Shown here piece by piece: positions 12,366-24,195 of a stretch of DNA of 64,000 nt. The stretch is taken from NCBI GenBank assembly GCA_950295325.1, contig OX485804.1:41912001-41976000 (forward strand), written 5' to 3'. This DNA comes from Polytrichum commune (lineage: Eukaryota; Streptophyta; Polytrichopsida; Polytrichales; Polytrichaceae). Both the position numbers and the translations under genes were made by a program. Every line of letters starts with the position of its first letter. The stretch's first letter is position 1. The notes under the pieces are model-generated. The model was not told where the DNA came from, did not search any database, and saw only the letters and a program-made list of their open reading frames with translations.

Positions 12366-12950
12366 GTCACGTTGTTTGTATAGGTAGATTTGTCCGTTTG
12401 TCACATTCCGCGTCTTGGTAGAAGGGTTTCCTTATGGATGCTGCTTTTATTTCTTAATGCAGGCTTGATTGGGTAGCTGTTTGCCCTGCCCTCTCTATTT
12501 ATTTGAAAGCAGTTGTATCCACACCGACTACTACCTATTATTGTTGCCCAGTGCATCCTGCCTCAAGATGCACAGGTGCTAACTTTGCTCAGAAGTCTTC
12601 ACTGTCTAGGCCTTCAGCAGCATCCTTATTTGCAACTTTGGAACTACCTCCCTCCCTCTCTGCAATTACATCAGAACAGGTGTCGAGATACGGTAGAACA
12701 CTCTTTGTTTTTGGCTCTATTTTATGTGGCCACCTTCCAAGTCTAGAAAGTGATCCTGAAGCATGTGCTACAATAGTTCCCAACAATTACTGCTGGGTTG
12801 TGAGGTTACAAACAAATCATCAAACTTCTCCGCAAGGAATTTTTTTGTTGCAGACTTGATAGGTATTTATTAGGATGTGTACACTGTTAGCATATGCAAG
12901 TACAAGTGTCAAGGTTTTATTCTCGTCTATTAGAATACGTTTCAATAGGC

Positions 12951-13081
12951 ACACTAAACATCTGAGTTAGTAACACCAAGTGTCATGTGACACCCTCTCT
13001 AGTTGTCACTAGTGATTTCAAGACAATTAATGTGGGTCAGTGATGAATAGGGTGGGCCGCACTAAATCAGATGTTTAGTGT
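12951..13081. mobile_element. small CACTA-like TIR element
   Basis: A 131-bp segment is bounded by inverted ends: ACACTAAACATCTGA on the left and TCAGATGTTTAGTGT on the right. Ends of the form CACTA...TAGTG are characteristic of the CACTA (En/Spm) superfamily, so a non-autonomous member is likely. The flanking bases (GGC and AGC) do not give a clean 3-bp duplication. It lies about 590 bp past the fimbrin stop. Confidence 0.6.
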
Positions 13082-13439
13082 AGCAATCTGTATTTGGTCT
13101 CACCTGTTGATTGTTACATTATGGTAATACAAATTTGTAGGATAGTTGAGGGCTGTGAAGAAGACAAACCTGAATTGGGTAAGAGCATTGCAGCAAACTT
13201 AACCCTTAAATGTCGGGTACGTATGAATTTGCGACAATCTGTGTTGTAACATTTTTGATAAATTTGAACATTGCCTCTTATCTGATATTTTCTGTTAAAA
13301 TTTGAAATTGACAAAAACTATCTTTTTTATTCTACTAGTAGCCGCATTATGTCAGGATTTAGTATCGTCCCTTTTCTGAATCTGTCTTCTTCACACCCTC
13401 CCATCCGCAAAGAAGTCTCATTTCAAAATATTGAGTGCT

Positions 13440-13580
13440 AAGGTGTAATCTTATTGTGGGCACTTCCAATCCATTCTGGCATTGGATTGGATTGGGAGTT
13501 GTCAATTGCAGTTAGCACTTGCAAATCATGCAGATTGTGATTTCAAGTTTCAAGATTGCAGTCAAGATGCAGAAATTAGG
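13440..13580 (-). repeat. fragment of dispersed repeat family B
   Basis: The minus-strand copy shows the family's right-hand end (TTGTGGGCACTTCCAATCCA) followed by the conserved GGATTGGATTGGGA and the block with gcagattgtgatttcaagtttcaa. The same order is found in fuller copies at 41433-41795, 58616-58987 and 61059-61403. Confidence 0.55.
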
Positions 13581-15724
13581 GCACACTTCCATATGCTAGC
13601 TGTTCTGGAGAAGCAAAATAGTTTCTCTTAAGGAAGATAGATCGATTCTTCTCCAATGCGAATGTGAATTGTACTTGAAGCAACCATTGACATCACCGCG
13701 ATGCAAGGTGATCTTGGAGTCAGTCCAAGGATCTCTTTGACAACAAAGAGTGGCTGGAATAACTATGAAAATGCTTCGAAATTATTGTAATACTGCTGTA
13801 CTTTGTTGATGCAACTTTGAAGATACACGTGTAAAGAGACCTGAGATTTAGTTTATTTCAAAACATTTGTAATCTTGTATCCTTATGAGGTTTTGTATTG
13901 CAGGATATTCAAACTCAATGTGAACTCTTAATCAACTCTATGTTAGCATAACAATTCTTAAGTTAAGAAACGGCAACTTGCTACATATTTTGAATTCAAA
14001 TGAACCTTCCATAATCATTGGAGCATTACATTATAGCATAACTATAAGACAAGACTTGCCCCTTCTAGGATATGATTCATGCACTTGGAGGAAAACCATA
14101 ACATGAGGAAAACCATAACATTATCCAACTAAGTTTGTATGTTGGGTGGGGCTGGGAATAAGTCTGATTCTGTTCAGAATTGCAGCGTCTCAACATAGCA
14201 TTGAACTGGTAGATTTAGCTTGATAAACTCGGGTGAAGTAGTGTCCTTGATATTATTAGAATGAAACGGTTGATAGCAATTGAATAATGTTATGACACTC
14301 CCACTACTAGATACAATTGAAAATGTGAGAATATGTGAATGTTTGAGGAATGATTTGAGCACCAATTTGCATGTTATTTGTTGGCCATGGTAGATGCACC
14401 TATTTATGACACTTTCATCAATTGAGTTGAACATATGGATCACTTTTTAAATTTGAAAAACAACTACACAGATTGAATGTGGGAAATATCCGGAAATACT
14501 TTATGGAATACTATTAGTCCCACAAAACATTGTTATGGATTTGAATAATGTTACGAGGATTCAAATCTACAGTAAACAAAATATTTGGACAAAAAGTGAA
14601 CATCTTTGGCATAGTTGTAATCTAGTGATCTTTCTACGTAACATAAAGTGTACAATGCTAATCCTGACCCATGCCAATTCTGGCCTGTTGCATGTTGTGA
14701 TCTTTAAGTTTATAAAAAAGAATAATTTGAGGTATATGTCATAGATTCCTCTTCTAAAATGGTCGGTAGTAATATTCTTGAAGTCTTGAACTACACCATT
14801 TGTGGTATTTAGTGTCACGTATATTATTTGTGGAGGGCCTAAACTAGATGCCTAGAGGTCTCAGTGTTATGCACGCTAATTGCCAATGAGATTCCATTCG
14901 TCAGCATAAGTAACTTCTTTAAGTGAAAAATATCTACATAATGACATTTAGAGTAGCACACTGGGATATGTTAATGACATATTTAAGTAGATTTGGAAAT
15001 ATTCTCAAAATCTGGACTTTTTGGTTGCTTCAATTCTATGGGTTGGATTTGTTGATATACTTTTGATCTACCTAAATTCCATGGGAGATATGTGAATCCT
15101 CGCTAATTACTTGAATGTTATGCTACTAAAATATGATGGAAAATTCAAAGATCTACTTGTTATTAAATCTATATAAATAATTGTTGAATAATGTAAATAT
15201 AATAAAAAAATTGCTATAATACTATCATAATCAACTTTGCACAATCTATCGGGGGATCTTACTGTATACAATCCTATCGTAGGATCCTATGATAGAATTT
15301 AGCATGTCATGATTTTGGACTTGGACTTAGTCCAATTTTACTTAAATATTGGATTTTAGATGGTAGTCTTGCGTTTTAGTATGCAAAGGGGAGATGGTTT
15401 TTAGCATACTAATGGCAAGTGTCGTTTGTGTATACTTTTAGTCATCATGTAGACCATTGTGTAACATAGGCATACACCTCATAACACTATTGAACATACT
15501 CATGCCAACATATTAGTAAGTTACACTTGAACGCCAAGTGTCATGAGGTGACACTTACGATGATGATGAAGTTGTTAATCATCAATGTACCCTAGCATAC
15601 GCCTCAAAATAGGGTAAGTGACCCTACATACCATAAACGATGTACTTCAACCAGTGGTTATTTCTCAAACTCAATTGGTTCATCTGCAACTAGCGGTTGG
15701 TTCTCCATGTTTATTGACCTAAAT

Positions 15725-15930
15725 TGAGTGGTATATGACAAGGCTTGTAGTCAAGAACCTGCACCAGAAAGAGGTGTGTTACGATGAGATTGGACTATGT
15801 GTAGAGAATATAGGAGGTCCACCATACTAGGCTCAATAGTTCATACAACTGGGAGTGCCACATGTGATCGTTCAAGGCGAATGCATGTCTTCACTTTGAC
15901 TTCTTATAACTTTTGCATCCAAACTATGAA
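15725..15930 (+). repeat. fragment of dispersed repeat family B
   Basis: The segment carries the family B landmarks in order: gtggtatatgacaaggct, gagattggactatgtg, accatactaggctcaatagt, and cactttgac followed by ttcttataacttttgcat. It lies directly behind a diverged hairpin-family piece (15650-15720). Confidence 0.5.
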
Positions 15931-16016
15931 CAAATCCGAACTCGTTGAAATGACAATTTTGTGGGCATTATTATATGGCCACTCAAGATTCTTAATTGCA
16001 CACCCATATTTGAGTC

Positions 16017-16609
16017 CCGGGTACGCAACTCCCATATTATATGCAGGGGGGGCATCGTACTTAAAACGGCTTAGAGGACGGCTTTTGTAAAAATTATATC
16101 AAATTATATCAAATTAAAATGATCAAAAAGTTGGGTGAAGACCAAATTAAATAAAATGAGATGAAAAAAAAGTTGGGTAAAGACCAAATTAAATAAAATG
16201 AGATGAAAAAAAAGTTGGGTGAAGACCAAATTAAATAAATGAGATGAAAAAAAAAAGTTGGGTTGCATATTTATTAAGCCTCCCATTAAAATTATAAGCC
16301 ACGAATAGTTGCCTCCCATTAAAATTATAATTCATTCACAATGTTAGAATTTTATTAAAAAGTCCAAAAAGTTGGGTAGTTTGACCTATGGTACCTGTAT
16401 TAAAAAAAATCATATAATTAGGTTTTTAATGCAATTATATGCTTCAAAATATATTCATTTCCTATATATAATTACATTTTTGGATTCCTTGTTAGAAGGG
16501 CTACAAGGGTTTCCTACATTAAAACAAATTGTATCACTCAATATTGGACTAAAACGCATTTTAAGTGATTATACTCAGGACCATATAATACGGGAGTTGC
16601 GTACCCGGG
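16017..16609. mobile_element. TIR-bounded element with an internal tandem repeat
   Basis: The left end CCCGGGTACGCAACTCCCAT and the right end, reading CCCGGGTACGCAACTCCCGT on the minus strand, face each other over 593 bp; similarity continues inward through TATTATATG and outward through TTTGAGT. The interior is very AT-rich and holds about three copies of a 42-bp unit (16125-16250). No transposase was found, and no clear target-site duplication was identified, so the superfamily is open. Confidence 0.6.
16125..16258 (+). repeat. three tandem copies of a 42-bp unit
   Basis: The unit aaaaagttgggtgaagacca followed by aattaaataaaatgagatga is repeated three times with minor length changes in the A-run, and a fourth copy stops after AAGTTGGGT. 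A further AAAAAGTTGGGTAG piece occurs near 16367. The repeat accounts for the periodic FNLVFTQLFFH pattern seen when the minus strand is translated, which is therefore not a gene. Confidence 0.8.
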
Positions 16610-16718
16610 ATTTGAGTGGCGTATATGGCAAAGGTTGTGAGTCAAGGGACAAACACTAAAACAAGCATTTGTTATGATGAGATTGGACGATGTGCTCAAA
16701 ATGAAGACACATGTCCAA

Positions 16719-17234
16719 GGGCTGCATCACACTGTGGCCGAAGGTCGAGAGGCCGTCAATTTCCACCAATCAGATCGCAAGAAACCAAGAATTCAGCCTC
16801 TCGACCCTTCACACTAGAGGCCAAAGTCCAAAGGCCATCGCTCTCCAAATGCCTACATGGCAGTACTTTTGGACCGAGGCGACGGAGTCTCGAAGGAAGT
16901 CTGGGTTGGACATGAATGGAAACCCAAACTATGGTCGAGAGGCCGTCGATTATTTTTTCATTAAAATCCTGAAAAAAAAAAACCCCAACAAGATCTTGGC
17001 CATTAGATTGGAGGGGTCGTTTTGGGTAGGGAATAAAATAAAGTGGGAGGCTCTTTCTTCCTTTGGACTCTGGGCTTGGCCTTTGGAGGCTTCACACTAT
17101 GCCCGGCCGGAAGGCTCCAGTTCCTATATTTCATTGGCTATCTATTTTCAGCCCATTTCTTTGGACTCTAAACAAAGTTTGACCGTTGAATCCCACAACC
17201 TCTCAACTTTGACGACCATAGTGTGAAGCAACCC
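16719..17234. mobile_element. PIF/Harbinger-like MITE, second family
   Basis: A 516-bp element with left end GGGCTGCATCACACTGTGG and right end ATAGTGTGAAGCAACCC, which are inverted matches (GGGTTGCTTCACACTATGG on the minus strand). It is flanked by CAA on the left and TAA on the right, consistent with a slightly mutated 3-bp duplication. Inside are GGTCGAGAGGCCGTC motifs at 16742 and 16931. A 171-codon open frame covers almost exactly the element; it has no resemblance to a transposase and was not accepted as a gene. Confidence 0.7.
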
Positions 17235-17265
17235 TAAGACATTCAATAGTAAACACAATTGAAAA

Positions 17266-17297
17266 GATACATACATACATACATACACACATACATA
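17266..17297 (+). repeat. (CATA)n microsatellite
   Basis: A run of ACAT/CATA tetramers with one CACA interruption. Confidence 0.85.
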
Positions 17298-17329
17298 TTA
17301 TATGTGATTGTTAAAAGAACTGGATAGGA

Positions 17330-17495
17330 TTTGATTTGAACTTTTGTAACAACTTTTTCATTTGAACTCTGATTTTGAAACTTGAAACGACAATTGTAGT
17401 GATATGTAATAATTAAGGAGTGGGATTGAAATGTATTTGCGATCCGATCCAACGGCCATGAAATAGTGTTTGTGGAGTTGGAAGTGCCCATAAAA
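17330..17495. repeat. partial family B repeat
   Basis: Contains the family B end TGTGGAGTTGGAAGTGCCCA, preceded by the GATCCGATCCAACGGCCATG block and the tgaaacttgaaacgacaatt block. The order matches the 3' half of the copy at 41433-41795. The left half is missing. Confidence 0.5.
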
Positions 17496-17519
17496 CCCGA
17501 GTGCTTGATTGTTATCCAA

Positions 17520-17735
17520 CCTCATGAGCAGGAAGAGGGGGAAGGGGGGGGGGGGGGGGAATCTCGGCTTCTGTTCTCCCCACCGTCTAATAATAATGGA
17601 GTCCTTTCCTCCCTCCCTCCCTCCCGGTCTCATCATTCCAAAAGATTCTGCCCCGGGCAGCCGACCAAAGGAACTAAATTATAGCCATTTTTTCAAATGC
17701 CTTACTATATTACGATGAATGGGGACACTGATCGG
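17520..17735. other. low-complexity and GC-rich spacer
   Basis: A poly-G run near 17544-17559 and CCTCCCTCC repeats near 17608-17624. No feature beyond simple sequence was seen. Confidence 0.4.
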
Positions 17736-18180
17736 GGAGATTTTTGGGCATAATCGGTCAAGATCCGAGTGTTTCCAAGACCAACCGGTTACACGTTGAC
17801 GCCATCTTTTGGGTTTTCCTTTTTGATTGAATTGGGGTATATTCTATAAATTCCTCTAAAATGATCGGTAATTTTCCTGCAGTTTTGAGCTTCAACCGGT
17901 TGTTTCTCAAATTCAACCGGTTCATTTGTAACTAGTTGTCGGTTCTCCCCGATCATAGAACGGGGAGGACCGGCCGCTACTTACAGATGAGCTCGGTTGA
18001 GTTTGAGAGAAACAATTGGTTGAAGCTCAAAACTGCAGGAAAATCACCGATCATTTTAGAGGAATTTATAGAATATACCCCAATTCAATCAAAAAGGAAA
18101 ACCCAAAAGATGGCGTCAACGTGTAACCGGTTGGTCTTGGAAACACTCGGATCTTGACCGATTATGCCCAAAATCCTCCT
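17736..18180. repeat. 440-bp palindrome (foldback element)
   Basis: The left arm (about 17736-17950) and right arm (about 17962-18178) are inverted copies with few mismatches, around a short centre GATCATAGAAC. Landmarks pair in order: gggcataatcggtcaagatc with gatcttgaccgattatgccc; accggttacacgttgacgcc with ggcgtcaacgtgtaaccggt; ggggtatattctataaattc with gaatttatagaatatacccc. A transcript would fold into one long hairpin. Diverged single-arm pieces occur near 1075-1180, 2200-2250, 14735-14800, 15650-15720 and 29200-29260, so this is a dispersed family rather than a unique inversion. Confidence 0.85.
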
Positions 18181-21100
18181 TGGACACTGTTATGTTACTC
18201 GTAAATCAAACATACATAGCGATAATCTGGACACGTATGTTCTGAATGGTATGTGGGTAGGTGTGGATCTAAGAATGGACACGATTCTTGACACGAAACC
18301 TAAGAGCGAAAGGGATTGGACTGCATGTTCAGAACATGCTAACCACTTTAAATTCAATAAGTCAACATGACTAGGGGACCTATACGACCACGTAACGAGC
18401 ACGAAAAACTTCCACTTCGACAATCAACCCATAGGATAATTCATACGAGCCCCAAAAATCATGAGGAAAGGAGGGTCAAGTTCCTTGGAGGAAACATTAA
18501 CCATCTAATTAAAACCCATACCATCTTCCCTAATCAACACCCACAAATCACATCAAAGACTCCGGGAATCGATTAAGCTACGGGAAGCATAAAAATATAT
18601 ATACATACATCTACAATCGAGCACGAAGCGGTTAGCCAACGTTCTCGATGAGCCGGAGTACAATCGGTTGGGAAGCGGGTGGGCCGATTATGCCGAACTC
18701 GGAATGAATGGAGATTATGCACGGGAGAGCGAGCTTCTCTTCCTCATGATGGGCTTTAATGTTCTCTCATTCCTTGGCACACCCGACAACTTCCGACTCC
18801 AACTTCAACTTCAACTTGTTGATTGAGAGGGAGGGAGAGTGAATGGAATTAGGAGGGGGGGGGGGGGGGCAAGGTTTGTCCCCCGTCGTCGGCCGTTGAT
18901 TGCAAAGGGAGGGCCACGAGGGGGCCGAGGGGGAATAATAGTAGTGATAGTAATAATAGTAATAGTAATAGTAATAGTAATAATAATAAGTAACCTCGTG
19001 TACTTACGCCCTCGAGATACTTCTTAAGTACTAAACCTTCGCTAGGTACATCGCGGCATCTTCACCCTCATGATGCTTCGTTTTCTTTTTGGTTTGTTTG
19101 TTTGGGGGGGGGGTAGTCATTGGTTGGAGTAGCAATATACGTGCGAACAAATGATAGGGTATTTTAAAAACATGGGGGCAAAAAATTATAAATGGACTTA
19201 AGAGTAATATAGGGTATCAAAAATGGCACTGGACATCTTTAAAGTACTATAGGGTATGGAATAATAGGTAATTTGGAATTATAAGTAATGCAAGCCATTT
19301 TTCTATTAACCCAAAGTAGAAATTTACATAATGATAGCATGTGAAAAAAAGAAGAGAATTGAAAGTAATACCCCCCCTATAAAATAGTGGTTGTTCGCAC
19401 CTATATCCTCAACTTTTTAACACACTGCCCCCCCCGAGGTTATACCCACCTCCTTCCCTCAGGTTGGAAGTCTTTCAAAGTCCCCAGTGTAATTAATGGG
19501 TCAATGGTGTGGTCCACAATATTACCTGAATTAGTGCAGCAAAATGAGAGAGAAAGAGAGACAACACATGTATGCATGTTATTAAAATATTCTAAAAGTT
19601 AATTTAGTACAGCAAGTATGGATTCCATATCCATTTGGAAAAGCTTTTACCTGAGATCAACAAAACACCTACAACTGAAGCTTGTACTGAAGATGAGGTG
19701 GAAACAGAAGGTCCCATGCGCGTGGCAACTTAAATTCCTTCAGAATTCACCAAATTACTCTTAAATATGTGATGAACCTTTGTTTCAGCTATCTTCACAT
19801 TATTTGTTGATGAATGTCACAGCACCCTATGGTCACGTAATGGGCTTGGTCTCTTTAGGAGTCATGTGTCATGTCACAGTTGATGATATGTTGGCAGTCC
19901 ACAATGTTTAATTCTTATATCATTTATGTCAAATCGTGTGGATGTTGGAGTAATGTGGATAATGAATGGAGCTTGAATAAAGTGAACCACATCAATTTTC
20001 AAATGAATCAGATCTGAGATAGATAACCTGATTTTTCTTTAGCAATATAATAGTCATGCACTTCAACAACAACAAATCTACTTCTTATCACCTCTTTGCC
20101 ACTGCAATACACATGACAATATTTTCCGACAACCATTTCTGTATTGCACAAAACTATTCAGTCATTTCATCCCACATTACATGAAATTGCAATAGCCCTA
20201 CTCATTGCAGATCACACAAACCACAGAAAAGGAACATAAAATGGAGAATCGTGTTAAGTCCGAATCCCCCCTGCCCCATTTGTGTCAACCATTGATGTAC
20301 CTAGAATGGTGTATTTATTTTGAGCACGTACTGTAATCTCATTGTAAGACATAAATTTTGTTGGTACCCGTTCTTACCTACAATCCTTTTTATATACGAT
20401 TCGATAGGGGTACAATAATCAAGAGAGTACATAGTGGCCACAATGTAAGGCCCACATACTCAAGCCAGCTACAAATTCCTGGCCGGTCGGATGTGAGGGC
20501 TTCCTCTGTACACCGTCTTCGGGGTAAGTAGAGAGGAAAAACACACGATCAGACATGGGGCACTTCCACTTCCACAAATCATGAGGCCCTGATCATTCAC
20601 AGACTGTACATACTCAAACTTTGGCAACCAGGAAGGTCGGAAGGATAGATAGATAGCTAGCAGCTTATATAGGTAATAAGCACACAATCACGCAGCCAAA
20701 CGTTTCAGATGAATGATGAGAGCAAAGGACGTCTAGAAGGTAGCCAGGACTAGCAAACGATACAAAGTTTAAAAAGGAACATATATACAACAATGGAGAG
20801 GAAAGAATACAGTTACATGTACATGGGTCTGTTGAAAGTGATTACAACGTGTGCCCCATGTTTTGGTGCAAGGCGCACTCGCACCAGCAGAGCAATTCTC
20901 AGTAATCTATCTGTAATACTGATCAGTGGGTGGAGAGGATAAAGAAGGAAGGACGTTGACTTGGCCGTCGATACATAAGGATTATACAGAGTCGTACCCA
21001 CAAAGGACAATATCGGGAATTAACCGCTGCAGTAGCAAGGAGGAGGGAGGAGCAGCCACAGCAGCAGATGTCATCATTGGAGCTTTTCAATTTACCCAGC

Positions 21101-21195
21101 TCCTGTAACTTCATTGAGGTTGAGGTCATCACCAAAGTTTGACAGTAACCGTGCAGGAGATAGGACGGGTATTATGAGGAGAAAGGACGTATAAA
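18181..21195. other. intergenic DNA 3' of the PHD-finger gene
   Basis: No gene recognised. Simple sequence includes a poly-G run near 18855 and a GTAATA-rich run at 18938-18988. At about 19130-19410 a possible inverted-end element is seen (TACGTGCGAACAA against TAGGTGCGAACAA on the other strand) with three ATAGGGTAT motifs inside; this is weak. The 3' UTR of the minus-strand PHD gene must lie just below 21196. Confidence 0.45.
18938..18988 (+). repeat. (TAGTAA)n-type microsatellite
   Basis: A run of TAG and TAA trinucleotides, ending in TAATAATAATAAG. Confidence 0.8.
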
Positions 21196-24195
21196 CTAGA
21201 GCATGGCATGGAAGAGGTTGACACCGCACCGGTGACATAAGAATCGCTGAGGTATAGCATCCATGTCGGAGATGCCGCCACAGCGAGTGTGCTGCCAGGT
21301 TTCACACACATCACAAGCGATCATGCGCTCACCGTCATCGTCTTTGGTGCCACAGGGACAGTCGACAATCCAGCTGTCGATGCCGCCCTCGTAACGCCAG
21401 TCATGACAAGTGTCGATGCCGCTGCCGTTTACACGGACATGGGAGCCGGACTCAATCGCTCCAAACAACAAATCCTCATCGTCGCCTTCCAGATCGGGAA
21501 TAGATTCGACGCAGAAGCTGTGCATGATGTAGTACGTCTCTTGGAACGCTCTCTGGGCCTCAAGTTTGAGGTCTCGTACGGTGGCATGAGGGGGAAGGAC
21601 AACGAGCTCGGGAGGAGGGCTAGGCCTGTTGCGTGTAGGGTCTTCATCCTTTAGACCCACTGTGCACATCACTCGTAACATCTCATCATCATCATCCATG
21701 TTCCAGTCGTTGTTGGTTGATTTCCTTGTAATTTCCCCTCGATAGTCTTTGATGAACTGCTTCGTATCCAAAATGATCTTCGCCGCTGTGGGAATCCCTG
21801 TTAGAACATTCTTTATCCCACGCCTCGCAGGCTTGTAATTCTCCAGGACATGCTTGTAGATGTAAATAATGTCCTTAAGGACTTCCGCTCGCCCTACTTC
21901 ACAGGCGGCCGTCTCGGGCTGACACGGCCTGGACTGATCTTTCACAGTCACGCCTGTGGATGTTGAGCTCGTAGAGTAAGATATTACCACCTCCTCCAGG
22001 CTATACTCCAACACTTTTGTGATGGGATTCACAGCTCTCCGCACGACATGGTTTCCTACAACACGGTTGCCTAAAGACTTGAGGACGAAGTCTAGCAGGC
22101 CGGTATCTCCAATGTAGACACGTGCTGCGTCTCGAACGTCCTGCCTGGGCATCCATTTCTTCTCACAGCTTTTGAGAGCCTCCACAATGACTTGGGTAGC
22201 GAGGTCTAGGCGCTTGGCAGACCATCTGCAAGGTGTGTCTACTGGCGGTGTATTAATGCTGGTCGTGTGACCAACGCTTTTTCTGTCTGGATCTTTAACC
22301 CCTTTGGGTAGCTGGTTGTTTTTGCTTACGGGGTACACTGGTAGCCTTACTTTCAGCTCCATCATGAATCTTATCAAGTCGGCCACTGTCTGAAGGGTCT
22401 GTCCACTTAAACGCTGGTAGAGTGATATGATGGAAATCACGTCTGGGTCCACACCCTCGAAGTGCTGTGCCATCACACTTAGAGGCATTTCTCGTATTGC
22501 TTCCACCGCTTTCACGTACATCTGTTGAGTGATTCCAAAGCTTCCATGTCCAAATTTATAACCCCAACGCCCATACCAGGACTCACCGTAGCCGACAGCG
22601 TGGAGCAGGCGGAGCTCTAGAGAACACTTTTTCGCCACGTCCTCAACGCTTACTTTCCTGTACAGCCCAACCACTGTTACTTGACAGGGACCAGTAAGGG
22701 AACAGCTCCGAATAATCCTCACCCTTCGTGTATCAAATACCTAGTTACTCTTTGAGATGGAGGAAACATATTTCAGGCATGATGGACATGAAATGACCTC
22801 AAAGTGGCCATGAAATCCTAGCTTGACAACATAAAGCTCAAATCTAATATTTCCTTTCGGCTATTTGCAGCTACCTAGTAAATCATTCTGTCGGCAAACA
22901 CTACCCTGTTGAAATTCTCATAAATCTTACATCCTAAAGTTTCCAGTGCTGGTTAGCATGTCCTCGTGAGAATTGCCTACCTGGCCCTAAGCATTGCACA
23001 CATCCGGTCCCAAAGGTCCATGATCTCTCGTCCAGAAGCGAAATTTGACCCCTTCTCCCTTCCATTAATCCGTAAGAGGTGACCATAGCCATTACAATGA
23101 ATAACTCCATGGAGAAGATGGCTTTGTGAATCCAAAAAGTTACTCGTCAGTGCTTCTTCACTGCACAAGGGACAGCTAAGAAACCCTGCCAGTAACGGCT
23201 CCTTGCAGTTGAAGCAAATCTTGGCACCAGCTAGTACTCCATTCGCTCGCTTAGATCGCTCGGTTTGTTCTGGAGCAGGGATGATGAAATGGTAACGCTT
23301 ATTGGAGACTGGGTGATGACTCCATCCTGTTATGAAGCCAATGAATGTCGATAATTGCCTTCATGGATCGAACATTATAAACTGAAGACACAGTAAATGG
23401 GACAATTGTTTGTAATATCCAACACAGATTTGAGCAAACTTTAAGTTCAATTTTGACATAGCTTGCAGAAATGCAAATGAAAACGTAATGGCGGGTGTAG
23501 TAGAATTCTCCTCCAACTCGGTATGGCTTTTGGTTGGGAGTTGGCTCTTTGAATACAACACCTTTCATGTTGGGTATGTTTTCAATGCGTCCTTATAGAT
23601 GTTAGTGTGGAGGTTTGAACGAAAATCATTCTATATCGGTTCATTGAGGATCAAACTGATGTTGTCATGATAAGAGGTGCTAAAACGAGTTTGGCCATTG
23701 ATAACCGAAGTAGGTTGTTCTTCATTCAAATTCAAACACTGCCTCGAGCATGCACCATCACAGGTGGAAAGAAATGAATGGTTTTGTATTCAAAACAACC
23801 CATGTAAAATCATGGGGTACCAACTCCCTACGAAAAATCCCACTTAGTTGAAGGATAACTCTAGTAATCTCGTACAGGACTTAGCCTGTTAGTTACTTAC
23901 CTATGCATCGACACTGGTCACAATGCGGATGAAGAGATTCACGGACTCCTTCCACGAAAACTAGGAGGTTAATTCGTGTTCCCTGAGTGGAGTCGTCCTC
24001 AAGAGCAATGCACCACGTAGGCATGCCATCGATATTAACTTCGGACTCCGCACATTCGTCCAGGAACGCCCGCACATTGTCTCGAAATGGCCCATAGTAA
24101 TCAGCAGGAAACCCTGGATCCCCAAAACTCTGGAAAGCGAAGAGCCTCTCTCCTCGCTTCCGCTTCCTGATTGCCCGATCTCTTGATGGGTACAT
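21196..24195 (-). CDS. MMD1: PHD-finger protein of the MMD1/MS1 family
   Basis: Members of this plant family (MALE MEIOCYTE DEATH 1/DUET, MS1 and relatives) are nuclear proteins that read histone methylation through a C-terminal PHD finger and control meiosis or anther development. Exons on the minus strand are 24195-23901, 23326-22981 and 22657-21196, with GT-AG introns and matching phases. The 700-aa product is close to MMD1 length. The N-terminus is basic (KRKRGERLFAFQSFGDPGFP), then come a Cys-rich CDQCRCIG-WSHHPVS segment, LLHGVIHCNGYGHLL and the WYGRWGYKFGHGSFG block around the exon 2/3 join. The PHD finger is complete (about 645-692: C647, C649, C662, C665, H670, C673, C688, C691). ATG 24195 is chosen over a TTG further upstream; a splice-acceptor-like CAG just before it leaves a 5' UTR intron possible. 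Assignment to MMD1 rather than a close paralogue is an inference. Confidence 0.93.

Larger units (their letters stand above)
12366..16016. other. fimbrin 3' flank and intergenic DNA
   Basis: The fimbrin 3' UTR must begin here, but its end was not determined. No coding frame was recognised; the 118-aa open frame at 12503-12859 has no family resemblance. The stretch holds a small CACTA-like element (12951-13081), fragments of repeat family B (about 13440-13580 on minus; about 15725-15930 on plus) and diverged pieces of the hairpin family near 14735-14800 and 15650-15720. Nothing was seen between about 13700 and 14730. Confidence 0.5.

Noticed and set aside
12503-12859. 118-codon frame as a possible last exon of fimbrin.
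   Set aside because: Its Cys/Thr/Ser-rich sequence has no similarity to fimbrin tails, and the preceding exon already ends with an in-frame stop.
16711-17226. 171-codon open frame on the plus strand.
   Set aside because: It covers almost exactly a MITE with inverted ends and shows no similarity to transposases or other proteins; best seen as chance.
21289-21654. 121-codon plus-strand open frame inside the PHD gene.
   Set aside because: Antisense shadow of the conserved PHD-finger exon.
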